Part shown: positions 34,985 to 43,500 of the stretch, in pieces
Position numbering within the stretch: the stretch's first letter is position 1
Layout of the letters: every line of letters begins with the position of its first letter
Source of the DNA: Bacillus sp. REN16
GTDB lineage: Bacteria; Bacillota; Bacilli; Bacillales; Bacillaceae_L
Reading direction: 5' to 3'
NCBI RefSeq assembly: GCF_020731355.1
Contig: NZ_JAJFZK010000005.1
Coordinates: forward strand, 124,001-188,000
DNA length: 64,000 nucleotides
Program-made: the position numbers and the translations under genes
The notes under the pieces: model-generated
Told to the model about the DNA's origin: nothing
Databases searched by the model: none
The model's input: only the letters and a program-made list of their open reading frames with translations

Positions 34985-35066
34985 TCTTCGGTAGCTGGCT
35001 GGCTTAGTCGGTAGGACGGTAGCCCCTTTAGCTTTGCGTCTTCCACTTTTCAGTGGTTTTGCTAGT
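34985..35066 (-). ncRNA. Cyclic di-GMP-I (GEMM-I) riboswitch
   Basis: On the minus strand: CCACT-GAAA-AGTGG (a hairpin with the GNRA tetraloop), AAGACGCAAAGCTAAAGGGG (the signature GACGCAAAGC core), a second stem, then AGCCAGCTACCGAAG. The last element matches the conserved 3' GCCGG-GUUGCCGAA strand, and TAGC/GCTA close the base stem. These are the landmarks of the c-di-GMP-I aptamer. Its end lies only three bases from the GGAGG of the 43-residue ORF, with no separate terminator between them, so control of translation initiation is likely. Confidence 0.85.
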
Positions 35067-35309
35067 ATCGAACGAATTTAACAAATCAATATTATTATCG
35101 TCACATTTTGTCGAAATGTTAATAGGTAAATAGCACTATTGTATTTCCAGTTAATAGAATTATTGATTTTCACATAATAGTCAATCGGAATATCGAGGAA
35201 AGACTTTTTATAAAAATGGACAGTAAATAATCGAAAAGTCACTAAATATACTATAAAATGTATAATATAGTAGAAAAAAATTAAATTGGAAAAAAGAAGG
35301 TGAAAATAT
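35067..35309. promoter_or_regulatory. Divergent promoter region for riboswitch transcript and PBP gene
   Basis: For the PBP gene, TGTATAAT at 35259-35266 is a good extended -10 box followed by ATAG. The same TGTATAATATAGTA block precedes the next gene at 37435. A leftward promoter must lie between about 35080 and 35130; TAATAT is present but the -35 box is uncertain. Confidence 0.5.
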
Positions 35310-37327
35310 TTGAAACGATACATATGGTTGATATTAATTATTGCACTAAGTATTGTTTTGCTAACAGGATGCAAGAAAGACCCTCTACCTGAAGAACGTT
35401 TTGAAACATTTATTCAAGATTGGGAAAAGCAGGATTTTCAAAAAGTATATGACCAATTTTCCTTAGACGTAAAAGAAAATATTCAAAAAGATGAATTCGA
35501 AAATCGTTTTATGAAAATTTATAAAGATATTGGTGTTGACAAACTGAAAATCAGTTTTAAAGCTCCAGATGAGGAAATCGAACCTAATGACAAAGGAGAG
35601 GTTGTTTTCCCATATCAACTTTCAATGGAAACGATTGCAGGCAAAATTGAATTTAAAGAACAAGTGACGCTTGTTTTAGAAGAAATAGATGACGAAAAAA
35701 ATGGGCAATCAAATGGCAGCCATCAATGTTCTTTCCTAACATGGAGGAAGGGGATGGCATTGGAGTTTCCATATCCTCTCCTACTCGAGGTGAAATTACT
35801 GACAGAAACGGCGTTCTGCTGGCAGAAAATGGCCTTGTATATGAAATTGGTTTGGTTCCGCAGGACCTAGGTGAAAATAAGGGAACCATTATTACCGCTG
35901 TTGCTGAAATGTTAAAGCTAACACCTGAGTCTATCGAAAAGAACCTAAATGCTTCTTGGGTTAAACCTGATTATTTCGTACCAATAAAAAGGCTCTCTTT
36001 ACAAGAACAGGACCTAGCAACACAAGTAACGCAACTAAATGGTGTTTTATCGAAAAAGGTAGAATCCCGTGTTTACCCATTTAAGGAGGCAACCGCCCAT
36101 TTGATTGGGTATATTGGAACAGTAACTGCAGAGGATCTAAAAAAGCTTGAAGGAAAAGGCTATTCTGCAAATGATGTTGTAGGAAAAAAAGGTCTTGAAA
36201 TGGTACTTGAAGACCGTTTAAGAGGGGAAAAAGGTGCTAAGGTTTTTATTAAGAAAGCTAATGACGCTGGAGAAGTTACGCTTGCTGAAAAACGTGCTAT
36301 TGACGGTGAAACAGTAAAATTGGCCATCGATATCGATGTTCAGCTTACTGCGTTTGATCAACTTAGAGGTAATGCCGGGGCCGCAGCTGCCATCCACCCG
36401 TTAACAGGTGAGACACTTGCACTTGTCAGTAGCCCGTCCTTTGATCCGAACACTTTCGTACTTGGAATTTCAACTGGGGAATGGAATCGATTAAATGAAG
36501 ACCCACTCAAGCCATTACTGAACCGTTTCGGAGCAACCTATGCACCTGGCTCAACCTTTAAACCAATTACAGCTGGAATTGCACTAGAAAATGGAGTCAT
36601 TACATCTGAGACAACGGTAGATGTAGCTGGTAAGCAGTGGCAAAAGGATAGCTCGTGGGGAGGCTATTCGATAACTAGGGTCACCGATCCTGGGAAACCT
36701 GTGAATTTAAAGGATGCCTTCGTGTACTCTGACAATATTTATTTTGCTCAAGCGGCACTAGGAATTGGCGGAGATCGATTCGAATCCGAATTATCGAAAT
36801 ATGGATTCGGTGAATCATTTCCATTTGAATATCCATTGTATGAATCGAAAATTTCAAACGAGGGTTTGAACAAAGAGATTTTAGTAGCTGACACAGGCTA
36901 TGGACAAGGACAACTTGAAATGAGCCCTGTGCACCTAGCCTTTTCTTATACGCCATTATTAAACTCAGGTAAACTAATAAAACCAAAACTTATCCTTGAT
37001 GGTTCGGAAACAGAGGTTTGGAAGGAAAATGTCATTTCTCCAGAGAATGCTCAAATCATTCTAAATGACCTCATTCAAGTTTTCGAAGATCCAAATGGCA
37101 CAGCACATGATGCAAAAATAGAAGGTTTACAACTAGCTGGAAAAACAGGAACAGCTGAACTTAAAACAAGTAAGGATGAAGATGGAAAAGAAAATGGATT
37201 ATTTGTTGCTATGAATACAGAGAATCCTCGACTATTAATATCGATGTTAATTGAAGATGTAAAAAACGGTAGCCATGAAGTTACACCGAAAGTGAAATCG
37301 ATAATGGAATCAATACTAAAAAAATAA
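35310..37327 (+). pseudogene. pbpC: PbpC/MecA-type class B penicillin-binding protein, frameshifted in an A7 run
   Basis: Transpeptidase of wall synthesis. The first part (35310-35870 frame) has lipobox LLTGCKKD and the MecA N-terminal NTF2-like domain. The second frame, usable from about 35693, continues with WAIKWQPSMFFPNMEEGD, the dimerisation domain and a complete transpeptidase domain: PGSTFKP (active Ser), YSDN and AGKTGTAE. One base is missing in the A run at 35695-35701 (seven A; eight would join the frames). Joined length is about 670 residues, like B. subtilis PbpC. The run A-AAA-AAT also fits a -1 slippery heptamer in frame, so slippage could still yield full-length protein. Otherwise this is a pseudogene or a sequencing error. 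Start TTG at 35310 after GAAGGTG. Confidence 0.82.
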
Positions 37328-37332
37328 TGAAG

Positions 37333-37367
37333 AAAAAGCTGACATTATTCGTCAGCTTTTTGTTTTT
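37333..37367 (+). terminator. Terminator of the PBP gene
   Basis: AAAAAGCTGAC pairs with GTCAGCTTTTT around ATTATTC, followed by a T-rich tract. Confidence 0.85.
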
Positions 37368-37414
37368 TTAATTACAATTTCCGTGGAAATATTACACAAA
37401 TTACCCAAAAGTAC

Positions 37415-37442
37415 TTAAAATCACCTTTTTATATTGTATAAT
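37415..37442 (+). promoter_or_regulatory. Promoter of the SGNH-like gene
   Basis: TTAAAA (37415-37420), a 16-bp spacer ending in TTG, and TATAAT (37437-37442). A SigA-type promoter with TG just before the -10 box. Confidence 0.65.
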
Positions 37443-37480
37443 ATAGTAAATTAGTTGTGTTCTGTTTGGGGGTTTATTAT

Positions 37481-38290
37481 TTGAAAAAGGTACTTGTTAT
37501 TATTGTCATACTTCTTTCCGTAGCAATTGTAGTGGCCGGAAAGCTGCATTGGAATAATAAAATACAAGCAACAGTAAATACTGTACATGTTGAAAAAACG
37601 GAGAAAGCAGATGTGAAAACCGTAGCTGAAGAAAATCAAGAGAATAAAGTACAAAAGGTTGAAGCTTATTCCAAAAACTTATCAGAAGAAATTCAAACAA
37701 AACTTATCAAAGCCGTGCAAGATGGAGTACCGGTTAATCTTGTAATTGCTGGTTCAAGCGCTACACCTGAGGACCCATTGGGGTGGCCGTCCTTACTTAA
37801 GAAAGATCTAGAAGACACTTATGGTGAAGACGTTTTAAATGTCACAATAAAGGAAATTGCTGATAAACTTTCAACTGAAGTGGTACAAGAAGAGCTGTAT
37901 CAAGAAATAATAAGCCTTTCGCCTGATATCTTATTATTAGAACCATTCATCTTGACAGATAACGGGAAAGTAACTATTAATAATAGGCTTGTTAATTTAA
38001 CAACTATAATTGACGCTATTAAAGTGGAGCTTCCGGAAGTGACTGTACTATTACAACCAGCAAATCCTTTACATAATGCAAAGCATTATCCAAAAGAAGT
38101 TGGAGAATTGGAAAAATACGCAAATAATAATGATTATATTTATCTCAATCATTGGGAAGCATGGCCGGATTATCAAACCGATGAGATAAAGGAATATTTA
38201 TTAACTAATGGCAGCCCTAATGAAAAAGGACAAAGACTGTGGGCAGATTACTTGTCCAATTATTTTATTTCGGAAGATGCAAAAGAATAA
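37481..38290 (+). CDS. Membrane-anchored SGNH/GDSL-like hydrolase
   Basis: 269 residues: an N-terminal membrane anchor (VLVIIVILLSVAIVVAGKL), a charged linker, then an SGNH-type fold. VNLVIAGSSATPEDPLGWP carries the probable nucleophile Ser. SPDILLLEPFILTDNG resembles block III, and GSPNEKGQRLWADYLSNYF block V, although the usual terminal His-box DxxH is not evident. Similar proteins occur next to exopolysaccharide genes and act as carbohydrate esterases. The frame opens at GTG 37457, but GGGGGT precedes the TTG at 37481, which is preferred. Confidence 0.7.
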   Translation: MKKVLVIIVILLSVAIVVAGKLHWNNKIQATVNTVHVEKTEKADVKTVAEENQENKVQKVEAYSKNLSEEIQTKLIKAVQDGVPVNLVIAGSSATPEDPLGWPSLLKKDLEDTYGEDVLNVTIKEIADKLSTEVVQEELYQEIISLSPDILLLEPFILTDNGKVTINNRLVNLTTIIDAIKVELPEVTVLLQPANPLHNAKHYPKEVGELEKYANNNDYIYLNHWEAWPDYQTDEIKEYLLTNGSPNEKGQRLWADYLSNYFISEDAKE

Positions 38291-38426
38291 ATTAAGAATT
38301 ATCCAATCTTAAATGGACAACAATGCTGCCAATGGAAATAAGAAATACTCTTGACCGAGAGAGAAAAATAAAAAAGGAGGATGGATTCTTATCGAATTGG
38401 ACTAACCTAAAATAGTGAGACAATAT

Positions 38427-38487
38427 AAAACACCTCCAAAATGGCAATACTTGAGATAAGTATTGTGACATTATTCGGAGGTGTTTT
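38427..38487 (+). promoter_or_regulatory. Hairpin hiding the IS3 orfA ribosome binding site
   Basis: AAAACACCTCC (38427-38437) pairs with GGAGGTGTTTT (38477-38487), and CAATACTT with AAGTATTG inside. GGAGGTG is the orfA ribosome binding site, so transcripts coming from outside the element would fold it away. This is a known means of limiting transposase from read-through. Confidence 0.65.
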
Positions 38488-38490
38488 TGC

Positions 38491-38811
38491 GTGGGCAAAA
38501 AAACTGTATATACAAAAGAGATTAAATGGGCGGTAGTAAGAGATAAGCTTGAAGGAAAATTAACAACACGGGAAATTATGAACAAATACAAAATCAAAAA
38601 TAAAACTCAAATTGAAACTTGGATGAGATGGTACAAGAATGGAGAAATGTATCGATTTGATCAGCCAATTGGTAAACAATATACATTTGGGCATGGGCCC
38701 GATTCTTTAAGTAAGGACGAGCGAATAAGTAATCAACTAACTCACCTAAAAATGGAGAATGAAATTCTAAAAAAGTATATGGCGATGAGAAAGGAGTCGA
38801 TAAAGGGCTAG
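38491..38811 (+). CDS. IS3-family transposase OrfA
   Basis: 106 residues with a helix-turn-helix (LEGKLTTREIMNKYKIKNKT) and a C-terminal leucine-zipper-like helix (LTHLKMENEILKKYMAM). Start GTG at 38491 after GGAGGTG. At 38769-38775 the in-frame heptamer A-AAA-AAG is the classical -1 frameshift site that makes the OrfAB transposase in this family. Confidence 0.88.
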   Translation: MGKKTVYTKEIKWAVVRDKLEGKLTTREIMNKYKIKNKTQIETWMRWYKNGEMYRFDQPIGKQYTFGHGPDSLSKDERISNQLTHLKMENEILKKYMAMRKESIKG

Positions 38812-38855
38812 TAGTACAATTGGTTGAACAATTTCGTGAAAAATATACCGTTACT

Positions 38856-40089
38856 CACTAGTGTTGCGTAAATAGTGTCATAATTTTTAATTACCTTTCT
38901 AAAGGCGGCTCCTGTCCATTTGGAAATTTATTTACAATTAGACCTGTGCAACGACAACAATTTGTTGATTAAGGGATGGCTTTTCCTTCAATTTTGCGAA
39001 GCCAGACATGTGCTGGTTTCCACAATGCTGCCCTTAAATAACGGCTAATTTGCAAGGTTTTCCGCTTACTTTTTGTTTCGAGTTGTACCAGAACATGAAG
39101 ACAAAAAACAATAAGTGCGATAAACACTTGATTTTGAATCGCCCATTCACTTTGACCGTATAATTTCTTGATATTGAGATGTTGTTTAATCCATTTAAAA
39201 AACAGCTCAATTGCCCATCGTGATTTATACATTTCCGATATTTCTTCGGCGCTTAAGTCAAAACGATTTGTGATTAAATGAAGTTCATTACCTTTTGAAT
39301 CTATTACTTTTAGAAGTCGAAAATAGTTTTCAGCTCGGTTTTGAGTTGTACCAATCAACACCATTTGAGCCGACAAAACAGATGAATCCTTGGGTAGTTT
39401 AAAATCATAAACCTCCCGTACGACTGCGTTTTTTCGTAGCCTAGAAAGAAAAAAGTAGCCTTCATCGGTCATGCGATCAAAACGCTCGTAGTCTAGATAA
39501 CCTCGGTCAAACACATACATGCATTCTTTATCGTCAACCATAATCTCAAGTTGACCACGATCGTGTTCGCTTGCCGTTGTCATCACGGCTTTTTCGGGAT
39601 AGGATTCTCCCTTTTCCATAAATACAAGGCGTAAGTGCAACTTTACGCCTGCCTTAGTTTTGCGGAACTTCGCCCATTTATGATTGGTCAAATTTAGTGG
39701 CAAAGTACTTGAATCAATAATTTTTAACGGCATGACAAGTTTTGTGTAGTGTGTTTTGGCGTGAATTTGTCCGACTAAATCAAGGAAAAGTCTTTGAAAC
39801 AAATCTGGATTTAGACCATTTAAACGGCGCGAGAGCTGAGAAATGCTTATAGAATCAAGGTCGATTTCCTTTTGAAGATGATCATCAAAAAGGCAATCAC
39901 TTACGAAAACCATTGTCCAAATGAAGTTTTTCGTGTAATCTTGTCCATGAGATTGGTCCTTTTTTAGTGGATTTGGACGGGTTACCACCTGACTTATCCA
40001 TTATAAAGGACTTTTTCTATGCATAAAATAATAAAAGTGAACATTTCGAGTATTTTTAATAGTGGAATTAAATTAATGCAACACTAGTG
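38856..40089 (-). mobile_element. IS4-family insertion sequence, complete
   Basis: 1234 bp. Perfect 12-bp terminal inverted repeats CACTAGTGTTGC / GCAACACTAGTG, and a 9-bp target duplication ACCGTTACT (38847-38855 and 40090-40098) inside the IS3 orfB. One transposase gene on the minus strand. Confidence 0.93.
38969..39988 (-). CDS. IS4-family transposase
   Basis: 339 residues with a DDE domain split by a beta insertion: MPLKIIDSSTLPLNL (first Asp), YVFDRGYLDYERFD (second Asp) and YKSRWAIELFFKWIKQHLNI (Y-(2)-R-(3)-E-(6)-K signature, catalytic Glu). It starts a little shorter than many IS4 proteins (about 370), so the start may be further upstream or the group is short. No strong ribosome binding site noted. 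Intact ends suggest it can still move. Confidence 0.88.
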   Translation of the reverse strand: MVTRPNPLKKDQSHGQDYTKNFIWTMVFVSDCLFDDHLQKEIDLDSISISQLSRRLNGLNPDLFQRLFLDLVGQIHAKTHYTKLVMPLKIIDSSTLPLNLTNHKWAKFRKTKAGVKLHLRLVFMEKGESYPEKAVMTTASEHDRGQLEIMVDDKECMYVFDRGYLDYERFDRMTDEGYFFLSRLRKNAVVREVYDFKLPKDSSVLSAQMVLIGTTQNRAENYFRLLKVIDSKGNELHLITNRFDLSAEEISEMYKSRWAIELFFKWIKQHLNIKKLYGQSEWAIQNQVFIALIVFCLHVLVQLETKSKRKTLQISRYLRAALWKPAHVWLRKIEGKAIP

Positions 40090-40917
40090 ACCGTTACTTC
40101 CATTTTAAAAGTTTTAGGGATTCCACGTGCTAGCTATTATCGTTGGACTAAAGGGTTTGGTGAATATCGCAATGAACATGAAGATTTAATTATTGAAATC
40201 TGTAAGGCTACTAAATATAGAAATGGTCATAGGAAAATTAGAGCTATTCTAAAGCGAGAACATCATATTCATCTTAATAGGAACACAGTTCAAAACATTA
40301 TGCAGAAGCATCATTTGCAGTGTAAGGTGAAACCAAAACGCAAGTGGAAATCGCAGGGAGAAAGTGAAGTCATTGTGCCTAATATTCTTAATCGTGATTT
40401 TAGTGCTAGTAAACCAAATGAGAAGTGGGTAACGGACATTACGTATATCCAGTATGGCAGCGAAACATTATATCTGTCTACGATTATGGATTTGTATAAT
40501 AATGAAATTGTAGCTTATAAGATTTATAATCATCAACAAACGACATTAGTGATTGATACACTGCAGGATGCTTTGGATAAACGCAATCAGCCAGAAGGAG
40601 TTATTATACACTCCGATCAGGGGAGTGTGTATACTTCGTATACCTTTCAAAATTATTTGAAGGAACATCATTTAGTAGGTAGTATGTCCAGACGAGGGAA
40701 CTGTTGGGACAATGCGGTGATTGAATCATTTCATTCAAATTTAAAGACAGAGGAATTCCAATATTGTAAGTTTAATACCCTATCTAATTTAGAAGTTATT
40801 TCTAGAATAGATGGGTACATTCATCATTACAACGAGGATAGGATTCAAGCAAAATTAGGCTACTTAACTCCAATAGAATTTGGATTAAAGGCAGCTTAAA
40901 GGATTCGGGGTTATCCA

Positions 40918-41278
40918 CTTTGCATGTAGAAAAGACGTGCACTTTATTTGGAGATGCGGGCATGATAGCCTATTATGGCTAAGCCAGATTCTCTTTGAGA
41001 TATCTGGCTTCCTGGCTAAAGAATCTATGCCCGCAGAGGCTCCAAGTAAAGTGACAAAGTGCCTGAACTATTTCCAGTAAAGAACCAATATCAAATTAAT
41101 GAAAAAGTGTTAAATTTAATATGGATAGGTGTTTTATATATGTCTCATTTGGCTAGGTCAGTTCAAATTCATTCTCCTTTTTATTTGATAATCTGTACAT
41201 CAGCTTAGCTCATTAAAATTTTTCTTGTGGATAAAAATGTAATCTAAGGTTTACTGTTATGGTTGCGGAAATTATCTT
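40918..41278. other. Noncoding stretch with a large palindrome
   Basis: No gene. The 114-bp imperfect palindrome at 40940-41053 fills its first part. The rest is AT-rich and leads to the 3' end of the leftward acyltransferase. Confidence 0.55.
40940..41053. repeat. 114-bp imperfect palindrome
   Basis: Outer arms CACTTTATTTGGAG (40940-40953) and CTCCAAGTAAAGTG (41040-41053) differ at one pair. GCGGGCAT (40956-40963) pairs with ATGCCCGC (41027-41034), and AGCCAGAT (40982-40989) with ATCTGGCT (41002-41009). Three nested stems with internal loops. No T tract. Could be a miniature transposable element or a structured RNA; unknown. Confidence 0.7.
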
Positions 41279-42291
41279 TTATGATGAATTACATTTAAGC
41301 AGCCAGGTGCTATATTTTCTAATAAGGCTCATTGCAATAGAAATCATTAATATTGTGCCTATAATTGGTACAAAGTAATAAATAATTTGGAACTGTGACT
41401 CAAAGACATTATTCCTTATATATTCATAGACAAGTAAATCAGAAATAAATGAGGCTAGGAAAATATCGAGTGTTAAGCCTCCTAGTGTCCCAAATATGGA
41501 TGATAGTACCTTATTTTTTATATCGATATCGTAAAAAATAATAAAAAATAGTACTGAAGATGCAATGATCATTAAAGGTCCATAGTACCCAACAGCATCA
41601 ACAAACGGACCATTATCAGAGTAGTAATAACATAAAAAAGTTTCTACAAGAATGATAAAAACAAATGAGAGTAATGCAAATGGTTTATTTACCTTTGGCC
41701 TGTATTCCCTTATATAACAACCAATGAAAAAATAAGTTAGAGGATAAATACCTGCCCACCAATCAGGAAAGTATAATATCCTACTTTCATTAATAAGAAC
41801 CGGTAGTACATTCACAAAATTTGGTACACCAGATAGCAATAAAAAGGTTAGTATCAGAATATGTCTTTCTTTTCTTGTATTTAAACCATTAAAAATGAGG
41901 TTTAAAAATAGAATTAATAGAAATATACCAATATACATATTAACATACCAAGAATATCCATTGGCTTGGAAACTAAGGATCGAGTAAATCCAATCGGTGA
42001 TACTTTTTGTATCATGAAAGTGATAAACTCTTACCAATATGGATATTAAGGAATAAAAAATGTAAACACATAATACGTTTAATAGACCTTTATAGACATT
42101 AGATATCCTGTCGTTATTAAAAATAAAGGAACGCAAATCAAAAAAAGCCATCTTAGATACGTTTGAAAGAATAAATTTTTACTTAAGATTAAGTCCTGGG
42201 AATAATATTCAGTATTTAAGAAAAAATGTACAGAAGGTACAAATAACACTGCTAAGACTTTTACCAAATCAATTCCCGCAAGTCTTTTCAT
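41279..42291 (-). pseudogene. Acyltransferase 3 (OafA/WecH-type), frameshifted
   Basis: The N-terminal frame (42291-42079) has GIDLVKVLAVLFVPSVHFFL and CVPLFLITTGYLMS, the classic start of acyltransferase-3 proteins, with GGAGG six bases before the ATG. It stops after about 70 residues. The next frame continues from about 42090 with NVYKGLLNVLCVYIFYSLIS, eight or more membrane helices and a typical terminal helix. Joined, it would be about 330 residues. A small deletion near 42085-42095 would explain the break. Such enzymes acetylate exported sugars, so it may have decorated the polysaccharide made downstream. Confidence 0.75.
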
Positions 42292-42607
42292 AATAAACCT
42301 CCAATTCGAAATTCCAAAAAAGATTGTACCAAATAAACGAACGAATAGAAATACAATTATAATTGTAGAATAATATTTAAATATAATATACCTCGATTTA
42401 CCAGAGAAAATTCTGAATGAGTAATACCCCCTTGGTTAAGTTTGCGAATATCTGAGCATACTTTTCATAACTAAAATGTCATATCGTGTCTAAATTAGAA
42501 GAACGAAAAGAAACTTAATGAAAAGGGATTTTTAACATAAAAGTGGAAGGGTTACAAATAATAATTATATGTCAAATACCTGTATTTTCGGCTAGGTGGT
42601 GTGTAGT
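42292..42607. other. Divergent intergenic region
   Basis: Between the leftward acyltransferase and the rightward BsuPI-domain protein. AT-rich; no gene and no clearly supported regulatory motif. Confidence 0.4.
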
Positions 42608-43153
42608 GTGGAGAAATTTATGGTGTTCTGTGTATCCTCTTTGTTACTAAGCGGGATTGTATTTAGTGTTTCGTTAGGGACTAATAGTAATAACCACAAT
42701 AATGATAATGTGAATGTTGCTATTGCAAAAGAAGAAGAGGTTCAAGTGTTTAATGAAAACCATGTACAAATATTAAATGGACAACGCTTTGAAACATTTA
42801 AACAGGATAATTTGAATACTACTTTGTCCATTAATTCTCAAACAGGAAAAGAAATTATTTTTCATTATAAAGTCACAAATATTGACAAAAGTAGCCTGAA
42901 CTTAAGATATACATCAAACCAAAAATATGAATATAAACTCTATAATTTGGGGAAGGAAAAAATAGATCAGTATTCATTTGGGAAAAAAATTACTGATAAT
43001 AAAAGCGAAATAGTGCTCGAACCTAATGAATCTTTATCCTATAACGTGGAATTTAGAGATTTAGAAAAAGGAGATTATCTATTAACAATATGGATCCCTG
43101 TTGTAAGGGGCGGAGAGTCAACAATTAAGAAAATATCTTTTTCCGTTAATTAA
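42608..43153 (+). CDS. Secreted BsuPI-domain protein
   Basis: 181 residues with an N-terminal signal or anchor (MVFCVSSLLLSGIVFSVSLG), a short Asn-rich linker and a BsuPI fold. The fold is shown by LNLRYTSNQKYEYKLYN, KIDQYSFGKKITDNK and LEPNESLSYNVEF, then GDYLLTIWIPV. The domain is named for the intracellular proteinase inhibitor of B. subtilis; exported versions are common and of unknown role. Several GTG codons are in frame; GTG at 42608, eight bases after AGGTGG, is chosen. Followed by a hairpin with a T run near 43210-43246. Confidence 0.7.
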   Translation: MEKFMVFCVSSLLLSGIVFSVSLGTNSNNHNNDNVNVAIAKEEEVQVFNENHVQILNGQRFETFKQDNLNTTLSINSQTGKEIIFHYKVTNIDKSSLNLRYTSNQKYEYKLYNLGKEKIDQYSFGKKITDNKSEIVLEPNESLSYNVEFRDLEKGDYLLTIWIPVVRGGESTIKKISFSVN

Positions 43154-43209
43154 TTTTAGGCGATGTCCATGTAAGGAAATGGTACTAGTCATAATTATTG
43201 GAGTTAAAA

Positions 43210-43247
43210 GGGGGGAGTTCCAGTAATGGAAACTTTCCTTTTTTTGA
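43210..43247 (+). terminator. Probable terminator of BsuPI gene
   Basis: GGGAGTTCCA and TGGAAACTTTCC pair around GTAA with one bulged A; seven T residues follow. Confidence 0.6.
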
Positions 43248-43500
43248 TTTGATTTTCAATTTGTATGTAACAAAATTTCAATTATTTATGTCTAATAAAG
43301 TGTATTAAAACAGATTTAAAAGAAACAACAATTTCATTACAAATATGTGTATTACGCATGACTTATTACTCGCAATCAATATTTATAGTGATGCCCAATA
43401 ATTTTATGTTATAATTAGTGTCGAATTTCAAATGCTAAAATAAATATAATTTTACCTCCGTGACAAAAGAAAATAATTAAAGATCTGGGAGGGTCTTATC
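43248..43500 (+). promoter_or_regulatory. Leader region of the polysaccharide operon
   Basis: TATAAT occurs near 43409 with a poor -35 box (GTGATG) about 17 bp upstream. The 90 bases to the first gene are AT-rich with no hairpin recognised. Likely the main operon promoter. Confidence 0.45.

Larger units (their letters stand above)
38796..40899 (+). pseudogene. IS3-family transposase OrfB, interrupted by IS4
   Basis: The frame starts at 38796 (VDKGLVVQLVEQFREKYT) and is broken at 38855 by the IS4 element. It resumes at 40090 with TVTSILKVLGIPRASYYRW and runs to 40899. The DDE integrase core is present: WVTDITYIQYG (Asp), VIIHSDQGSVYTS (Asp) and SRRGNCWDNAVIESFHSNLK (Glu). Removing the IS4 and one copy of the 9-bp duplication restores one continuous frame. 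Confidence 0.88.
38398..40917 (+). mobile_element. IS3-family (IS150-like) element, interrupted by an IS4 element
   Basis: Contains orfA and orfB of an IS150-group transposase. Proposed ends TGGACTAACC at 38398 and, reversed, TGGATAACC at 40917 are imperfect inverted repeats; no clear target duplication was found, so the limits are tentative. Without the 1243-bp IS4 insertion plus duplication, it is about 1.28 kb, normal for this group. Confidence 0.7.
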
